DNA of 64,000 bases from Dugong dugon (Eukaryota; Chordata; Mammalia; Sirenia; Dugongidae), in NCBI GenBank assembly GCA_030035585.1, contig CM057462.1, forward strand, positions 95,749,234-95,813,233, given 5' to 3'. Below the pieces are notes generated by a model. It was given only the letters and a program-made list of their open reading frames with translations, was not told the DNA's origin and searched no databases. A program made the position numbers and the translations under genes. Shown in pieces: positions 36,201 to 45,904 of the stretch (position 1 is its first letter; each line of letters starts with the position of its first letter).

Positions 36201-39200
36201 TGGTGGTGCAGTGGTTAAGCATTTGGTTGCTAACCAAAAGGTCAATGGTTTGAATCTACCAGCTGCTCCTTGGAGACCCTATGGGGCTGTTCTACTCTGT
36301 CCTGTAGGGTCTCTGTGAGTCAGAGTTGACTTGATGGCAAAGATTTTTGTGTTTTGGTTTGATTTGGGTGTTTTTTGTTTTGTTTTGTTTTGTTTTGTTT
36401 TGTGAATGGTAAGTAGTCCTCGAACGGTTGTTCTCAAACTGTGCTCTGAGGAATTCCTTTTGTTACTGTTTTGTTGTGCTTTTGTTACTGTTTTTCAACA
36501 ATTGAAGATGGGGCACAAGTAGCATTATCCTCAAATCACAGCCTGTTTAGTCCCTGACCACCAATAGCAATGCCTAGTAATTGGAACAATCAAAAACACA
36601 CCTTCATGTATCCAGGGTTAAGGAATTACTATCAATTTGAGAAATACTGCTGAGGATAAAGTGCAGAAAAAGGAGAGTTCTGCTCTGCTTTTGGTCTGTG
36701 TTAAATAATGACTTTCTAAATAAAAGTTCATTTTCAGAAAAGATTGGGTTGCTAAAAATATTTAAAGTTTGAAAACTACTATAATGGTTATCTAACTAAA
36801 ACTGTCATTGCAGCCCATTCCTATCATTTCACAAAAGAGTCCATTTCTGGCCTTGTTTCTCTAGCAACCTCTTCTGCCTTTTGAGTTCAACCGGCCTTCA
36901 GGACTCTTCCCCATGGTGTCCTTATGTACACGCACTTCTAGGCCAATAGATAGTTGTTTATAGTCTTCAAAATTAGCAAAATTCACACTCCACGAATAAA
37001 AATCCAAGGACATAAACACCACCCACACAACCCCTGCAGTGTGTGTGTAGTTGTGAAAGGAGATTCCCGTAGAGATCTGTTCACCCTCACAGTTAACAAT
37101 GAAAGATTAAAACATTGTTGAATTTTCACTGTGGCATCCAGAATTCAGGCTGATGTTATTGTCTTTAGATGAGATCAATTTTGGTTGACTTTTCAAACCT
37201 GGCTTTTCCTTGGTAAAATTCACTGTTGATTCTAAATACATTCTACCATATACTGTTGATTTTAAATAGAATCAACATTCGATGTAGAATGTAGCACTTC
37301 CTGTCAGGGGACCTGGGTTGAAGTCCTTACTTTGGCAAATCCCAAAGTAGTAATAATAATAATAACCACTGTTGTCTAACTCCCTGCTTTGTTGTGACTA
37401 GCAAATGTGATAAGAATATTAATTTTCCAATTGCCATCGAGTCAATTCCAACTCATGGTGACATCATGTTCCGGAGTAGAACTGTGCTCCCTAGGGTTTT
37501 TGTGGCTGTGATCTTTCAGAAGCAGATTGCCAAGCCTTTCTTCCCAGGTGCCTCTGTGTGGGTTCAAACCGCCAACCTTTAAGTTAGTAGCCCAGTGCTT
37601 AACCATTTGCGCCACCCAGGGACTCCTAAGAATGTTAATAAACCAAAACCCAAACCCATTGCTGTCGAGTCTATTCCGACTATAGTGAAGTAGGTAACAT
37701 TTATTAAAACATTAATTACTTTCTGTGTGCTAGACACTGTTCTGAGTGTTTTGCATAAAATATCTCCTTCCATTTTCCTGACAACCCTATGGGTAAATAT
37801 TGTTGTTATGATTCATATTTGGCAGATGAGGAAATAACTGAAACTCAGCGAGGTTTAGTGACTTGTCCAATATCATTTGTGACAGAAACAGAACTCAGAC
37901 CCTTAGCTCCACAGCCTCAGCTATTCATCAGTGTGCTATGCCACCTCCCTAACAGATGTAAAGTGCATTGCAAACTATAAAGTACCAGAGAGATTTTAGC
38001 GGTAAATTTGGTTTTTAATCCGTAACGGTTTTCCTTAAGCCCCCAGCTCTCTTTCACACGGCCCCTTCACAGTGATTTTCCCTGAGAGCTCATTTGTGAG
38101 CACCATAAACAAAGTTATGAAATTTTGATATCTAAGAACATTCCTGTGGGGATAGCTTCTGGGTTTGTTTCTGAGTAACTGTCCAAGCTTACATGTCCTC
38201 TTTCTTGTCATTTGGCAAGGTGTCTGCCCAGGGCATTCAGTCCACGCCTTTGAACCTGGCAGTGAATTGGCGCTGTGAGCCTGCAAGCACAGACCTGCGC
38301 ATAGATTACAAATACAATACAGATGCAATGACAACCGCTGTGGCCCTCAACAACGTGCAGTTTCTGGTCCCCATAGATGGAGGAGTAACCAAGCTCCAGG
38401 CTGTACTTCCACCAGCAGTCTGGTAAGGAGCCACCAGCCCCCTTTCTCTTCACCAAAGGGCTCCTTCTACGTAAAGAAATCCCAATCTTCTTGACGTTTG
38501 GGTCTCCTACAGGAGGAAATCACAGCAGGCCTGTGTATCAGGGTTCAGGGCAAGAAATAGAAACCACTGTCATTATTTTAAGCAGAAAATGAATTAGCAC
38601 CGGGATTCCGATGCTTACAAAATGGTGGAAGTGCTACAGGAACAGGCTTTAGGCTGGATCTCTAAGAATGTTTCCAGAACATTGCAGAACTGGCTCACCC
38701 AGAGAGCTGCCACCTCTGCTACAAATGGGAAAGAGAGAAATTAGAAGGCTGTCAGTGGAACCATTGAATTCAAGAACCAACCACCATACCTATGATCCAC
38801 AGGTCAGAAAACTCCTGCTGGTACCTCATTAACTACAGACTGACTGGAGCACTGTTGTAGAAGATCCCACATCTCAGTTAGGTTGCTGGCCAGCAGAAAA
38901 CAGCCTCTGCCTCCCTTCCATCTTCCAAATCTCAAGTTCATCTAATTGGTGGAACCTAATTTGCAAGGGAATCTGGGAAATACAGTGTTTAGTTTTCTAG
39001 CCTCTGGACTATAAGAAGGCATGCTAGAGAAGGTATGGCAATAGGCACTGAATAGATACAGAGTGCCAATAGCATCTGTTAAAAAGAATTTGTTCTCCTA
39101 GAGAGAACATTCTAGTTTTCACATATGATTGTCAGAAGCAAAAAGGAGAACATTTTTAACAAATAAATGTCAGCCATAGGACATAATTCCAATTTAAATT

Positions 39201-42200
39201 ACTTAAATTATTTACTAATACTTCCCATCTATTGTTTCAGTAGATATGTTCCAAAATTTTTTTAATTCTTTGCTGTCCTCTAAATGTTTATCTGTCAGTG
39301 TTGTGTGGCTAGTTACAATAAGGGAAGGGAGAGAATTTATATAGATTATGTATATAATTTTTAAATTGTAGCAAAATTTTCAAGATCCATTTTTAATAAT
39401 TGTCACTATCCAGACAGTATATGGCATCCATTAAACAAAAACTCTTGTGTGTATAAAAGTCTTTTACCTATTTTATTGTTAGGAATGCTGAACAACAAAG
39501 AATATTGTGGAAGATTCCTGATATCTCGCAGAAGTCAGAAAATGGAGGTAATATTATCACAGGCCTATTTTTATGTAATATGTAAATCTGAAGTAACCTT
39601 TAGATATTAGCCAACTATTAGCAAAAATACACTTAGCACTAGAGATGAACAGAATATTTCACTTCATTTTTACATTTACTTATTTCAACCAATAAAAGCA
39701 AATAATTCTTCAAATCCAAACCCTCCAAATCCAAACCATCCCCTCTTCATTTTCTCCTTTTCTACACATTATCAGGACTCCACATCAAAGAGGCCATCCT
39801 TTAGGCAGAGAAGAGCCTTTAATGAGGCAGTTTCTTACCCTGTATCAGATCCGATACTTCTTTCACTTTCCCCTGACATTAATCATTTGTTAGAATATAA
39901 GCATAACAGAACCTTCCAAAAAGCATGCCCACAAGTTTTGTAGTACTATTTTGCTGAATTACGCTTGTAACAGCATGCAAAAAAAAAATTGCTCATGATA
40001 TAGGATGATAAATTTTACACATTACCATTTTTGTCAGTGAAACATACACTATTTCCGTTAGTCCGATCTTGTAGGTTAACATTTGACTACAATTTCCAAG
40101 ATCATTTCCAGAATGTTATGTTAACTGTTATCTTGTAATAATACTTTTTCTTTTAGGGGTAGGTTCTTTATTGGCAAGATTCCAGTTATCTGATGGTCCA
40201 AGCAAACCTTCCCCATTGGTTGTGCAGTTCACAAGTGAAGGAAGCACCCTTTCTGGTTGCGACATTGAGCTTGTTGGAGCAGGGTATCGATTTTCACTCA
40301 TCAAGAAAAGGTTTGCTGCAGGTAAGTGAATAATGTCTCTTGTAGGTTTCATTTGTGAAAATAATACTGCCTTAGCAACTCTTCTGTAAGGAGAAATAGG
40401 TTATGATTTTTTCATCTTCTTCCTCTTCCTGTTCCCTACTCCCAACACCCATTTTTTCATCCCAGTTAAAAAGAAACCAGTTGTTGATGAGGTAAAAGTA
40501 GGACAATGAACTGGAAATCAGAAATCAGGAGGGCTCTGGCCACCTAGTCTGGCTCTGTTTTCTTTATGTGAGGCTGACCAGTTGTTCCCATTTTAGAGGT
40601 GTGTATATTGAGGTTAAAAGGAGTCCTGTTGGCACAATGGTTAAGCATTCGGCTGCTAACAAAAAGGTCAGCTGTTGAAACCTACCAGCAGTTTCACAGG
40701 AGAAAAGACCTGGTAATCTGCTCCTGTAAAAATTACAGCTAAGAAAACCCCATGGGGCAGTTCTACTCTGTCCTATAGAGTCGCTGTGAGTCGGAATTGA
40801 CTCTAGGCAAGGGGTTTCAGTATCAAGCAGGAAGAAGGACTGGTGGCACAGTGGTTAAGCACTCAGCTGCTAACCAAAATGTTGGCAGTTCAAACCTACC
40901 AGCCACTCTGTGGGAGAAAGATGTGGCAGTCTGCTTCCATAAAGATTTACAGCTTTGGAAACCCTACGAGTCAGTTCTATTCTGTCCCATAGAGTCGCTA
41001 TGAATCGAAATCTACCTGACAGGCACAACAGTGTACTGAGGTTAATGGAGTAAATCCTACCTTTGTTTCACTGACAAACGAGGAATGCTATTTGCCTTTG
41101 CATTTATCTCCCACCTGAAAATGTTTTGTTTTTCAGAAGGACTTTTTAGATTTAGCCTTGTCAGGCTTAGCTGAGAACTGAGAGGATCTAATCTTCACTT
41201 TAACAGCAGCCTTACAGTGTTTAAACCATAGAAGCACCATAGAGGTGGAAATTGGCAGCCCATGAGCTGAATACGGCTATGAGGCAAGTTTTATCTGACA
41301 CACACAACAGAGTTTGTTGAGGAGAAGGAGAGAGAGAAATTTAAACCAACATTCAAAAAGTAGGTGATTTAACAAACAAAATCTAGATTTCCAGCATTTT
41401 TTGAAAATTAGAATATCAGACAACAAATGTTTTTGCTTTCCTGAAAATAAACCAGAGCCTAGTGGCCACACACCCCACCAGAGCCAGACTTGCTGCACCT
41501 CCCTTTCACTACAATCCCCACTCGACCTGCTTTTACTCAACTGAGCCCCTAAGGCAGTGTTTCTGAAAAATTTAGGACGTGTCAGAGTTACCAGGAAGCT
41601 TGTTAAAACCCAGATTGCTAGGCACCACCTACAGAGTTCCTGGTTCAGCAATGCTGGGGTGGGAACAGAGAATCTGCATTTCTAACAAGTTCCCAGGTGA
41701 TGCTGATGCTTCTGGTCCAGCGATCACTCTATGTGAAGCACCGCTCTAAGAAATCAGGTGTGTGTTCAGAACTGCCTCCCCAAAATTTGGGGTCATTCAG
41801 GCCCCACCACACAGTGACTTCTTTCTGGAAGTAAAACAAGAACAAATCCAAATTCCACTACATGCTCCAGTTCTAGGAGACTATACTTGTGGGTGATTCA
41901 CTGGGATAATTCCTGGGTTTTATGCCTGTTTTGCTGATGTAATTATTAGTAATACCACTTTTCCTCTGAAAAATGATCCCAGATTGGAAAATGTATAGTC
42001 ACCCTTCCTATAAAAAGTTGGATCCTCACATTCAGGAACAGATCTCCCAATCTATTTTGGTCAAAACCCAAACCTCTGCAAATTATTCAAATATGGAAAC
42101 GCAAAAATGCAACTAGCTGGTCTGGAAAATCGAAAACTTAAAAAACTTCATGTCTTTTATGTTGCACTGCTCAAGTTTGCAGTATTTAGTTCCAATGGGT

Positions 42201-42311
42201 AGGACAGGAGGAATAGATACGTTACTTATGTAATAACTGCATTATTGAACTAGTAGATAACCTGTAAATATGTCATTTTGTTTTTCAGGAAAATACTTGG
42301 CGGATAACTAA
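15091..42311 (+). CDS. SGIP1: SGIP1 3' coding part: mu-homology domain, seven exons
   Basis: SGIP1 (SH3-containing GRB2-like protein 3-interacting protein 1) is a brain-enriched endocytic adaptor of the FCHo/SGIP/muniscin group. It works with AP-2, EPS15 and endophilins at the plasma membrane during clathrin-mediated endocytosis and affects CB1 receptor internalisation (family knowledge). Seven exons at 15091-15202, 29001-29156, 33940-34072, 38220-38422, 39483-39547, 40157-40321 and 42289-42311 total 857 nt. With GT-AG junctions they stay in frame for 284 residues and stop at TAA 42309-42311. The product covers essentially the whole C-terminal mu-homology domain, starting around [18 protein letters not shown] and ending [13 protein letters not shown]. 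The N-terminal membrane-binding and proline-rich parts lie upstream of the window. The paralogue FCHO2 has the same domain order but differs at many positions (for example a TLAVQF-type strand and a LADC end), so SGIP1 is preferred. The downstream DYNLT5 exon supports this. Confidence 0.96.
15403..15680 (+). repeat. RTE LINE 3' end fragment
   Basis: Carries an open frame (15417-15668) for the C-terminus of the RTE polyprotein: [56 protein letters not shown]. The GRPSMRW-type motif is shared with the end of BovB/RTE proteins. The 3' end reads ATGGCACCTAACAATAGCA. It is 5' truncated before the reverse transcriptase core. Confidence 0.9.
15681..16021 (-). repeat. tRNA-Gly-derived SINE with RTE tail, second copy
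   Basis: Antisense copy: the RTE-like tail GTTGTTAGCTGCCGTTGAGC and CGCTGCCCGGTCCTGC, the middle GTATGTCTTAGTCTGGAAGC, and the tRNA-Gly-like head GGTCTCCCACATGGAAGG with CTACCACTGAACCACCGAAT. It abuts the RTE fragment tail to tail. Confidence 0.88.
17640..18275 (+). repeat. L2 LINE 3' portion
   Basis: Long L2 relic: AATGGCCTCTAAGGCCCTCC, ATGATCTGTCCTTCGGCAC, CAGGGTCTTTTCACCTTCTG, GAAGGATATAAGCTCTATG, and the 3' end CAGCACCTGGCATGGAGTAC. Frames are broken. Confidence 0.88.
18782..18988. repeat. exact tandem duplication, 2 x 105 bp
   Basis: The block starting TTTCTCAGGCGTTCATAGAC at 18782 is repeated starting at 18887 (period 105). I read no difference up to AAAGGTCAGGGA at about 18988. The second copy runs about 102 bp before diverging. 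Confidence 0.95.
22040..22378 (+). pseudogene. L1 ORF1 remnant
   Basis: Open for 112 residues. Segments such as [17 protein letters not shown] (coiled-coil like) and [19 protein letters not shown] match the L1 ORF1 coiled coil and start of its RRM-like domain. The C-terminal half of the protein is lost to a stop after ITPNTL. Relic only. Confidence 0.8.
22647..22668. repeat. A-rich homopolymer in the L1
   Basis: An uninterrupted A run of roughly 20 bases within the old L1. Confidence 0.9.
23480..23730 (+). repeat. degenerate tandem motif inside the L1
   Basis: The motif CATGCACTGCAGAAGCCAGG recurs in variant form near 23587 (CATGTGTGCTACAGAAACCA), 23648 (GTATGCACTGCGG) and 23685 (CATGTACTGCAGGAGCCAGA), often followed by a GCTGTATATA-like string. 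Spacing is irregular. It is GC-richer than the surrounding L1. Confidence 0.6.
24359..24574. repeat. 216-bp near-perfect palindrome (MITE-like)
   Basis: The left arm starts CTGTATTTTTACACAAATAA and the right arm ends TTATTTGTGTAAAAATACAG. The pairing continues through TTTGTTTGCCAACTGC / GCAGTTGGCAAACAAA and TTTTTTTACA / TGTAAAAAAA, leaving only a few unpaired bases near 24466. Inserted in the L1. No clear target duplication was found and the family is not assigned. Confidence 0.88.
27577..27785 (-). repeat. AfroSINE (long form) in the L1
   Basis: Antisense copy from CATTGCTGTTGAGTCAATTC to CTGCACCACCAAGGTTCCC. AAAGTCTTA at 27564-27572 and 27787-27795 is the target-site duplication, so it inserted after the L1 was in place. 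Confidence 0.95.
29001..29156 (+). CDS. SGIP1: SGIP1 exon: MHD early strands
   Basis: Acceptor GATACGCCAG, first base completing the AAA lysine codon, 51 codons, then TG before donor GTAAATATG. It encodes [39 protein letters not shown] and [13 protein letters not shown] longer open frame over the same bases in another register is not the coding one. Confidence 0.96.
29826..30635 (+). repeat. L2 LINE 3' portion
   Basis: Extended L2 relic: CACTATCAGTGCCCTGGACC, CTTGCTCATAAGCCTCCAGC, GTTTCCTCTGCCTGCGATAC, CACTAGACTGTAAGATCCAT, and the tail CTAATAAGCACTTCTAGTAT. Short open frames within it are remnants. Confidence 0.9.
31152..31368 (-). repeat. AfroSINE (variant subfamily)
   Basis: Antisense long-form copy with the variant spacer CCTCTGGGTGGACTTGAACT and the head ACCATTTGCACCACCCGGAG. 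Confidence 0.92.
31405..31452 (-). repeat. AfroSINE head fragment
   Basis: The antisense tRNA-like head alone, GTTAGCAGTCAAGTTAACCA then CATCCGGGGACTCC, about 40 bp after a full antisense copy. Likely a partial duplicate or remnant. Confidence 0.7.
31489..31667 (+). repeat. AfroSINE (variant subfamily)
   Basis: AGTTAACCAAAAGGTTGGAG, CCCAGAGGCACTTCAGGAG, AAAATCAGCCATTGAAAACC, tail GAGTTGGAATCAACTCACGG. The first part of the head is missing. Followed by a TTTTG-rich simple tract (31672-31702). Confidence 0.9.
31700..32355 (+). repeat. MIR split by an unassigned 0.37-kb insert
   Basis: The MIR 5' half is at about 31700-31812 (CAGTGTGACCTTAAGGAAGT) and its 3' half at about 32235-32355 (TCATCTTTAAAAACGAGGAT, AGAGTGCCTAGTAATAATAG). 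The intervening 31812-32190 is not MIR. Its borders CTGACCCTCTA and CTGCCCTCTA look like a target duplication. An antisense open frame of 131 codons crosses the insert and matches nothing I recognise. Confidence 0.55.
32566..33275 (-). repeat. RTE LINE 3' portion
   Basis: Antisense. From the 3' end: the TTGTTGTTAGGTGCCATCGA tail, then the C-terminal domain (frame at 32733-32918: [20 protein letters not shown]), then the post-catalytic reverse transcriptase region (frame at 33047-33289: [18 protein letters not shown]). Truncated 5' of that. Several frameshifts. Confidence 0.93.
33940..34072 (+). CDS. SGIP1: SGIP1 exon: MHD
   Basis: Acceptor TTGAATAG, one base completing a cysteine codon, then 44 codons ending at CAG before donor GTAAGC (phase 0). 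It encodes [20 protein letters not shown] and [20 protein letters not shown], ending LKYQ. The [10 protein letters not shown] stretch is the usual mu-homology signature where the subunit-2-like strands begin. Confidence 0.97.
34855..35010 (+). repeat. MER5-like hAT fragment
   Basis: CCCAGATTCTGATTTAGTTG, then CTATCTGTATTTTTTATAAG and CCTTCAGCAACTTTAACAC resemble the MER5A/B layout. Family assignment is tentative. Confidence 0.5.
35540..35709 (+). repeat. MIR, 3' end disrupted by SINEs
   Basis: TGTGACCTTGGGCACCTTAA, CTGAACCTCAGTTCCCTCAC, then GTTGTTGTGAGATG where the first SINE inserted. Confidence 0.8.
35710..35930 (-). repeat. AfroSINE (variant subfamily) with TSD
   Basis: Antisense long form. 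TTGTGAGATG at 35700-35709 recurs at 35929-35938. The spacer CCTCTGGGTGGGTTCTCAAA and head ACCATTTGCGCCACCCAGGG define the variant type. Confidence 0.94.
35944..36151 (-). repeat. AfroSINE inserted at the previous SINE's TSD
   Basis: Antisense copy GTTGTTGTTAGGTGCGATGG ... CCGCCAGGGCTCCT. The duplication TGAGATGCTAAT is at 35932-35943 and 36151-36162, overlapping the duplication of the neighbour. The second insertion reused the same target. Confidence 0.95.
36190..36360 (+). repeat. AfroSINE
   Basis: GAAGCCCTGGTGGTGCAGTG head, GCTAACCAAAAGGTCAATGG, tail CAGAGTTGACTTGATGG. Confidence 0.95.
36371..36405. repeat. (TTTTG)n simple repeat
   Basis: About five perfect TTTTG units in the SINE tail. 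Confidence 0.93.
37270..37385 (+). repeat. MIR fragment with (TAA)n
   Basis: GGGGACCTGGGTTGAAGTCC resembles the MIR core. AATAATAATAATAACC is a short AAT repeat. Confidence 0.5.
37425..37626 (-). repeat. AfroSINE (variant subfamily) with TSD
   Basis: Antisense long form. TAAGAATATTAAT upstream and TAAGAATGTTAAT downstream (one mismatch) flank it. Head ACCATTTGCGCCACCCAGGG. Confidence 0.95.
37639..37690 (-). repeat. AfroSINE tail fragment
   Basis: Only the antisense tail CCAAACCCATTGCTGTCGAG and TCTATTCCGACTATAG is present before a MIR begins. Confidence 0.8.
37690..37955 (-). repeat. MIR
   Basis: Antisense MIR: TGTGTGCTAGACACTGTTCT, ACAACCCTATGGGTAAATAT, GGCAGATGAGGAAATAACTG, AGTGTGCTATGCCACCTCCC. 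Confidence 0.88.
38220..38422 (+). CDS. SGIP1: SGIP1 exon: MHD central
   Basis: Acceptor TTGGCAAG, in-frame GTG (Val), 67 codons and a trailing TG before donor GTAAGG. It encodes [40 protein letters not shown] and [29 protein letters not shown] is a conserved muniscin motif. Confidence 0.98.
38423..39482 (+). other. SGIP1: SGIP1 intron, 1.06 kb
   Basis: Donor GTAAGG, acceptor TTATTGTTAG. 38530-39070 may hold an old interspersed repeat (for example CTGTGTATCAGGGTTCAGGG ... GGGAATCTGGGAAATACAGT), but the family was not recognised. The remainder is AT-rich. Confidence 0.7.
39483..39547 (+). CDS. SGIP1: SGIP1 exon: short MHD exon
   Basis: 65 nt: one base completing the TGG codon, 21 codons [20 protein letters not shown] then G, and a trailing G before donor GTAATA. 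WNAEQ...ILWK and SEKSENGG-like strings are characteristic of this family. Confidence 0.97.
39548..40156 (+). other. SGIP1: SGIP1 intron, 0.6 kb
   Basis: Donor GTAATA and acceptor TTCTTTTAG with a good pyrimidine tract. No repeat recognised. Confidence 0.8.
40157..40321 (+). CDS. SGIP1: SGIP1 exon: MHD C-terminal strands
   Basis: 165 nt beginning GG to complete a glycine codon. It encodes [40 protein letters not shown] and [14 protein letters not shown], and leaves a G before donor GTAAGTG. The [22 protein letters not shown] block is the conserved end of the SGIP1 mu-homology domain. Confidence 0.98.
40618..40825 (+). repeat. AfroSINE (long form)
   Basis: GGAGTCCTGTTGGCACAATG head, long-form insert AGACCTGGTAATCTGCTCC, tail GTGAGTCGGAATTGACTC. 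It lies 10 bp before another copy in the same orientation. Confidence 0.95.
40836..41030 (+). repeat. AfroSINE (long form)
   Basis: GACTGGTGGCACAGTGGTTA head, GGGAGAAAGATGTGGCAGTC insert, tail eroded to AATCGAAATCTACCTGACAG. Confidence 0.94.
41548..41752 (+). repeat. MER5-like hAT element
   Basis: AGTGTTTCTGAAAAATTTAG, CAGAGTTACCAGGAAGCTTG, AGAATCTGCATTTCTAACAA, TCCCAGGTGATGCTGATGCT, typical of the MER5A/B group. Confidence 0.75.
42289..42311 (+). CDS. SGIP1: SGIP1 last coding exon
   Basis: Acceptor TTTTTCAG, then GA completing a glycine codon and KYLADN followed by TAA. The exact match to the known SGIP1 C-terminus fixes the end of the gene's coding part. Confidence 0.97.
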
Positions 42312-45300
42312 TAAAATCTTATGCAAGGATGTGGAGGACATATAATGGAGGACTGTTGTATAAGAACCAGGTTTTAATTTCGGTTTGATGAAAACAAACC
42401 AAAATCTGCACTTGGGATGTATCTGCTGGAAATGTTGGAGACTTTCAGCAATGATTTCCCTCACACAATACCATGATGACCAGTCGTACAGTATTTACTT
42501 CTAGGTGTAATATTGTTAATGGTTTTAAAATGTAATTATTGTATTTGTAAATTGTACTCATTCCAGTAAGGCAGTTAGATGCTTGAGTTTTAGCATTTTA
42601 CCATTCCTGAAATGGATGTAATTTAAACTGTGGTATGTAAATTTAATAGTAGTACTGTTGAATGGCACAATGCTTACAGAGGTAGATTGCATTTTGTCAA
42701 TATATAAAATTTAAATACAGTATTGATAGCTGTCATAAAGGGGGTGCGACATACAAAGAAAATTAAGTGGAACCAGAAAAAAAAAAAAAACTTTTATTCA
42801 GTCCTTAGTATGTCTTACTCTAGTGCTAAATAAAAATTCTATCTTCAAATGTTTAGTGGGTTTAAATTCAGAAACTATTTCAGAAAAAAACATTCTAAGA
42901 TTACAGCATATTCAAAGAAAAGCATTACCACTTTTTAAAAAGCTTTTTTTTCAAACTGCAAATTTCATAAAAATGCAAACTGTGTAAACAGGGCCTCTTA
43001 TTTTTATAACTTGTGTAAAAAGGGAAAGCAATTCATATTTAAAAGTTTAAGTATAATCCAGAGAAAAGAAGATGCTGAAGTCTTAACTACTTCTCCCCCT
43101 CTCTTCAGTTTAGCAAATGTGGAGATTACTGAATAATCAGACTAAAACCAAAATTGAGATTTTAAGATTTCAAGACTTTCCATGGTCGATCTGGTTAACA
43201 ACTTCTGCACAATCACTCTGAATAAACGCCCTCTCCCAACCAACACAGAGGAATGATACCTCATGTCTCCCTCTTTTTCCACAGGCATCGAAACATTGAG
43301 ACTAAGAGTCTCAAGAGAAAAATTTAGCCCCTTGTTTAGATACAGAAGGAGAATTTTTGTTGTCGTCATTTATATCATTTGGGAAGGAAAACAATAAGCT
43401 TTATCAATTAATTCTAGCCACATGTATTTGTGCAATAAACTTCCTATTGAATGAACAAAATATTCTTTATTAAGATTCATTGTCTAAAACTGTAAATCTT
43501 TGCCATTGTTGGGAATCAAGAAGCGCATTCTCAAAACTTTATGTCATGATTTCACTGTTGCAAGCCATGATAAAGCTGGTAACCGCTCTGTCCAGCCCTA
43601 CAATATGGAAGTTCAGGGAGGAGAGTGCTTCTCCAGTGTTCCAGCTGTGAAACCTTCCTCTGTTAAGATTTGAAAATATTAGTCTTCCTTTAATTATAGA
43701 ACTTATTTTAAACGTAAACCAATTCCTATTTTAGGTTATACTCTTAAATAACTGTAATACTTAAGTTGTCATAGTTATCATCAGTTGCTAAATTTTATTT
43801 TATATGCGTTCATATTTGACAAAGAAACTTTTAGCCCTTTAAATTTTAGAATCAAATTAAATTTTATAAGTCTTATGAAATAAATTGTGACTGGCATTAG
43901 TTTATAGTAGAACTTTTTAAATTAATATTTGTGCTCCAGAATGAGTGCTTTGTACCACAAGAATGTTCCAATGATCTGTTTTACCTTGAAAGAATTCTTG
44001 CTATTCCAGCAAACTCTCAATTGGCACCCCAAAGCAGTATGGGTTGAAGTTTTTTGAACAAACTAATTAATGTACTCATTTTTAGTAAAGATATGCAATT
44101 TGATTTTGAAGCCAGAACGGAAGATGCCAACTTTTAAATTCTCCTGAAACATGGGGAAATTTAGCACACTGAAACCAAACAAAAGTAAGGTGCAGAAAAT
44201 TGAGAATTATCCATCATATGAATATAAAAATTTGTGTTTTTAAATATCGGTTCATGAGCAACTTATTGAATATTAATACAAACCATATTAAAATATGTAA
44301 ATATTACTGGTTCTCATGTCTTGATCTTTATATTTTATTTTATGTAGTTCTAGAATTAATTACTATTTAAACTACAAGGTTTTTTTTTCCCCAAAGAATA
44401 ATTTTTGTTGATATTGTAAAAATGTAATTGAAAACATAGATTACAATACCCCCTAAAATTATTCCAGTGTTTTCAGGGACTAAATTTGAAACCATGTAAA
44501 CATCTTATGATCCGTTAATTAATCTTTATGAAAAAACAGAAAGGGAGTCAGTGATTTCAAAATTATTAAACCTTGAAGACCCAGACCATCAATAAAGAAT
44601 ATATCCCTTCAAAAAGTAACATAATAAGCTCATATCAGGGATTGGGATTTGGGAGTTTTGTTTTTTGTTTCAGTCTTGCAGGTTATCATCTCCTGTATCC
44701 ACAGTACTGCATAATGAGAGTTCAGTTTCAGAAAAATGATCCTAGACGATGAAAGGGTCTCAGTAATCAAAGAAACGTTAAGTCAGGTCCACTGTCAGTT
44801 CCTCCATCAGAAAAAGTGAAGTACGTATGAAGGTGATTTTCAGTACTAGGGATTAAAATAACACCACCATTTCCTGAGCCTTCTGGTTCAAAACGGTTCT
44901 ACTCTAGCAAGATAGAAAGCATGAATGATACTGCTTTTTTTCAGCAACATGGAAATTATATTTTCTTTTCAAATAAATTCCATATTTTCTTAAAGTTTTT
45001 AAAAATAAATTCTTACTAAGAATTAGTCTGAATTTTATCTTAATTTAAATTTACAATTACTAAGAATGAAATTTTTAATTCTTTTTAAAGCTCTGTTCTT
45101 CTCTACACCAACAGCCAAAACAAAAATTCCATGTATGGCATTTGGGAATATATTTCACCTGTAAATAATGTCCACATTTCAACTGGTTTCAAGTTAATAG
45201 ATAGGAACCCCTCAGAAAGTCAAGCTTGAAGATGTTTTATTTTTGTTTTTATGTATTTTCACTCCATCTCAATCTGCAAAGTGTTTCAGGGCATAGTTTC

Positions 45301-45360
45301 ACATCTTTTCATTTCTAAACCTTCTATTCAAGAAGCTGTAAGTTTATATTAGGTCTTGCT
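42312..45360 (+). other. SGIP1: SGIP1 3' UTR (proximal, likely)
   Basis: Follows the stop codon directly. AATAAA hexamers occur at 42829-42834, 43221-43226, 43434-43439, 43879-43884, 44591-44596, 44972-44977 and 45004-45009. The region is AT-rich and has no AfroSINE, MIR or L2 relic for 3 kb, unlike the introns, which fits selected UTR sequence. Which signal is used cannot be told from sequence alone. Confidence 0.7.
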
Positions 45361-45369
45361 GTGTGACTT

Positions 45370-45470
45370 GACACTAACATTTGCTGTGTGACCTTGGACA
45401 AGTCACCGCCCTTTTCAGTGTCTCATACTTAGAATGAGGGGTTGAAACTGAAATGATTTTCAAGCTTTTC
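45370..45470 (+). repeat. MIR fragment
   Basis: TTGCTGTGTGACCTTGGACA, AGTCACCGCCCTTTTCAGTG. Confidence 0.65.
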
Positions 45471-45711
45471 TTAAGAGCCTTTTTTTTTTCTAATAAAATT
45501 ACACATGGAATTCTGTTAGACAAACAGATCAAAGCAATGAATGAGTTACACCAGCAGTTTAAATCTGACCTCCCCAGTTCGAAAACCACTGTAACACATA
45601 AACAATCTATGAAGTTTCTTCCAACTCCAAAGTTCCATGACTACTTTCCCTCAGGCAGATCCACCTTTTGAGACTTTATACGTTGTATAGTCACAGTAAT
45701 TGATTGATACC

Positions 45712-45872
45712 AAAACAAACAAACCCGTTACAGTCGAGTCAATTCCGACTCAATAGTGACCCTACAGGACCGAGTAGAACTATGCCCATAGGGTTTCCAA
45801 GGAGCTGCTTAGAACTGCTGACCTTTTGGATAGGAGCCGAACGCTTAACCACTGCACCACCAGGGCTCCTTG
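45712..45872 (-). repeat. AfroSINE (short form)
   Basis: Antisense copy AACAAACCCGTTACAGTCGA ... ACCACCAGGGCTCCTT. The central part reads GGTTTCCAAGGAGCTGCTTA. Confidence 0.95.
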
Positions 45873-45904
45873 GGCAGATTACTTAAATTTGATACATGAT
45901 AAAA

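Larger units (their letters stand above)
34073..38219 (+). other. SGIP1: SGIP1 intron, 4.1 kb, SINE-rich
   Basis: Donor GTAAGC, acceptor ATTTGGCAAG. The cluster of six AfroSINE copies between 35710 and 37690 is listed separately. I see nothing recognisable in 34073-34850, 35010-35540, 36420-37270 (possibly an old MER-type relic near 36430-36600) and 37980-38219. Confidence 0.75.
40322..42288 (+). other. SGIP1: SGIP1 last intron
   Basis: Donor GTAAGTGA, acceptor TTTTTCAG. Holds two same-strand AfroSINEs and a MER5-like fragment. 41031-41547 and 41755-42288 show nothing recognisable. Confidence 0.8.

Noticed and set aside
15091..42311. Gene could be FCHO2 or FCHO1
   Set aside because: The residues in the last strands and C-terminus ([25 protein letters not shown]) fit SGIP1, and the following gene is DYNLT5 as in human 1p31.
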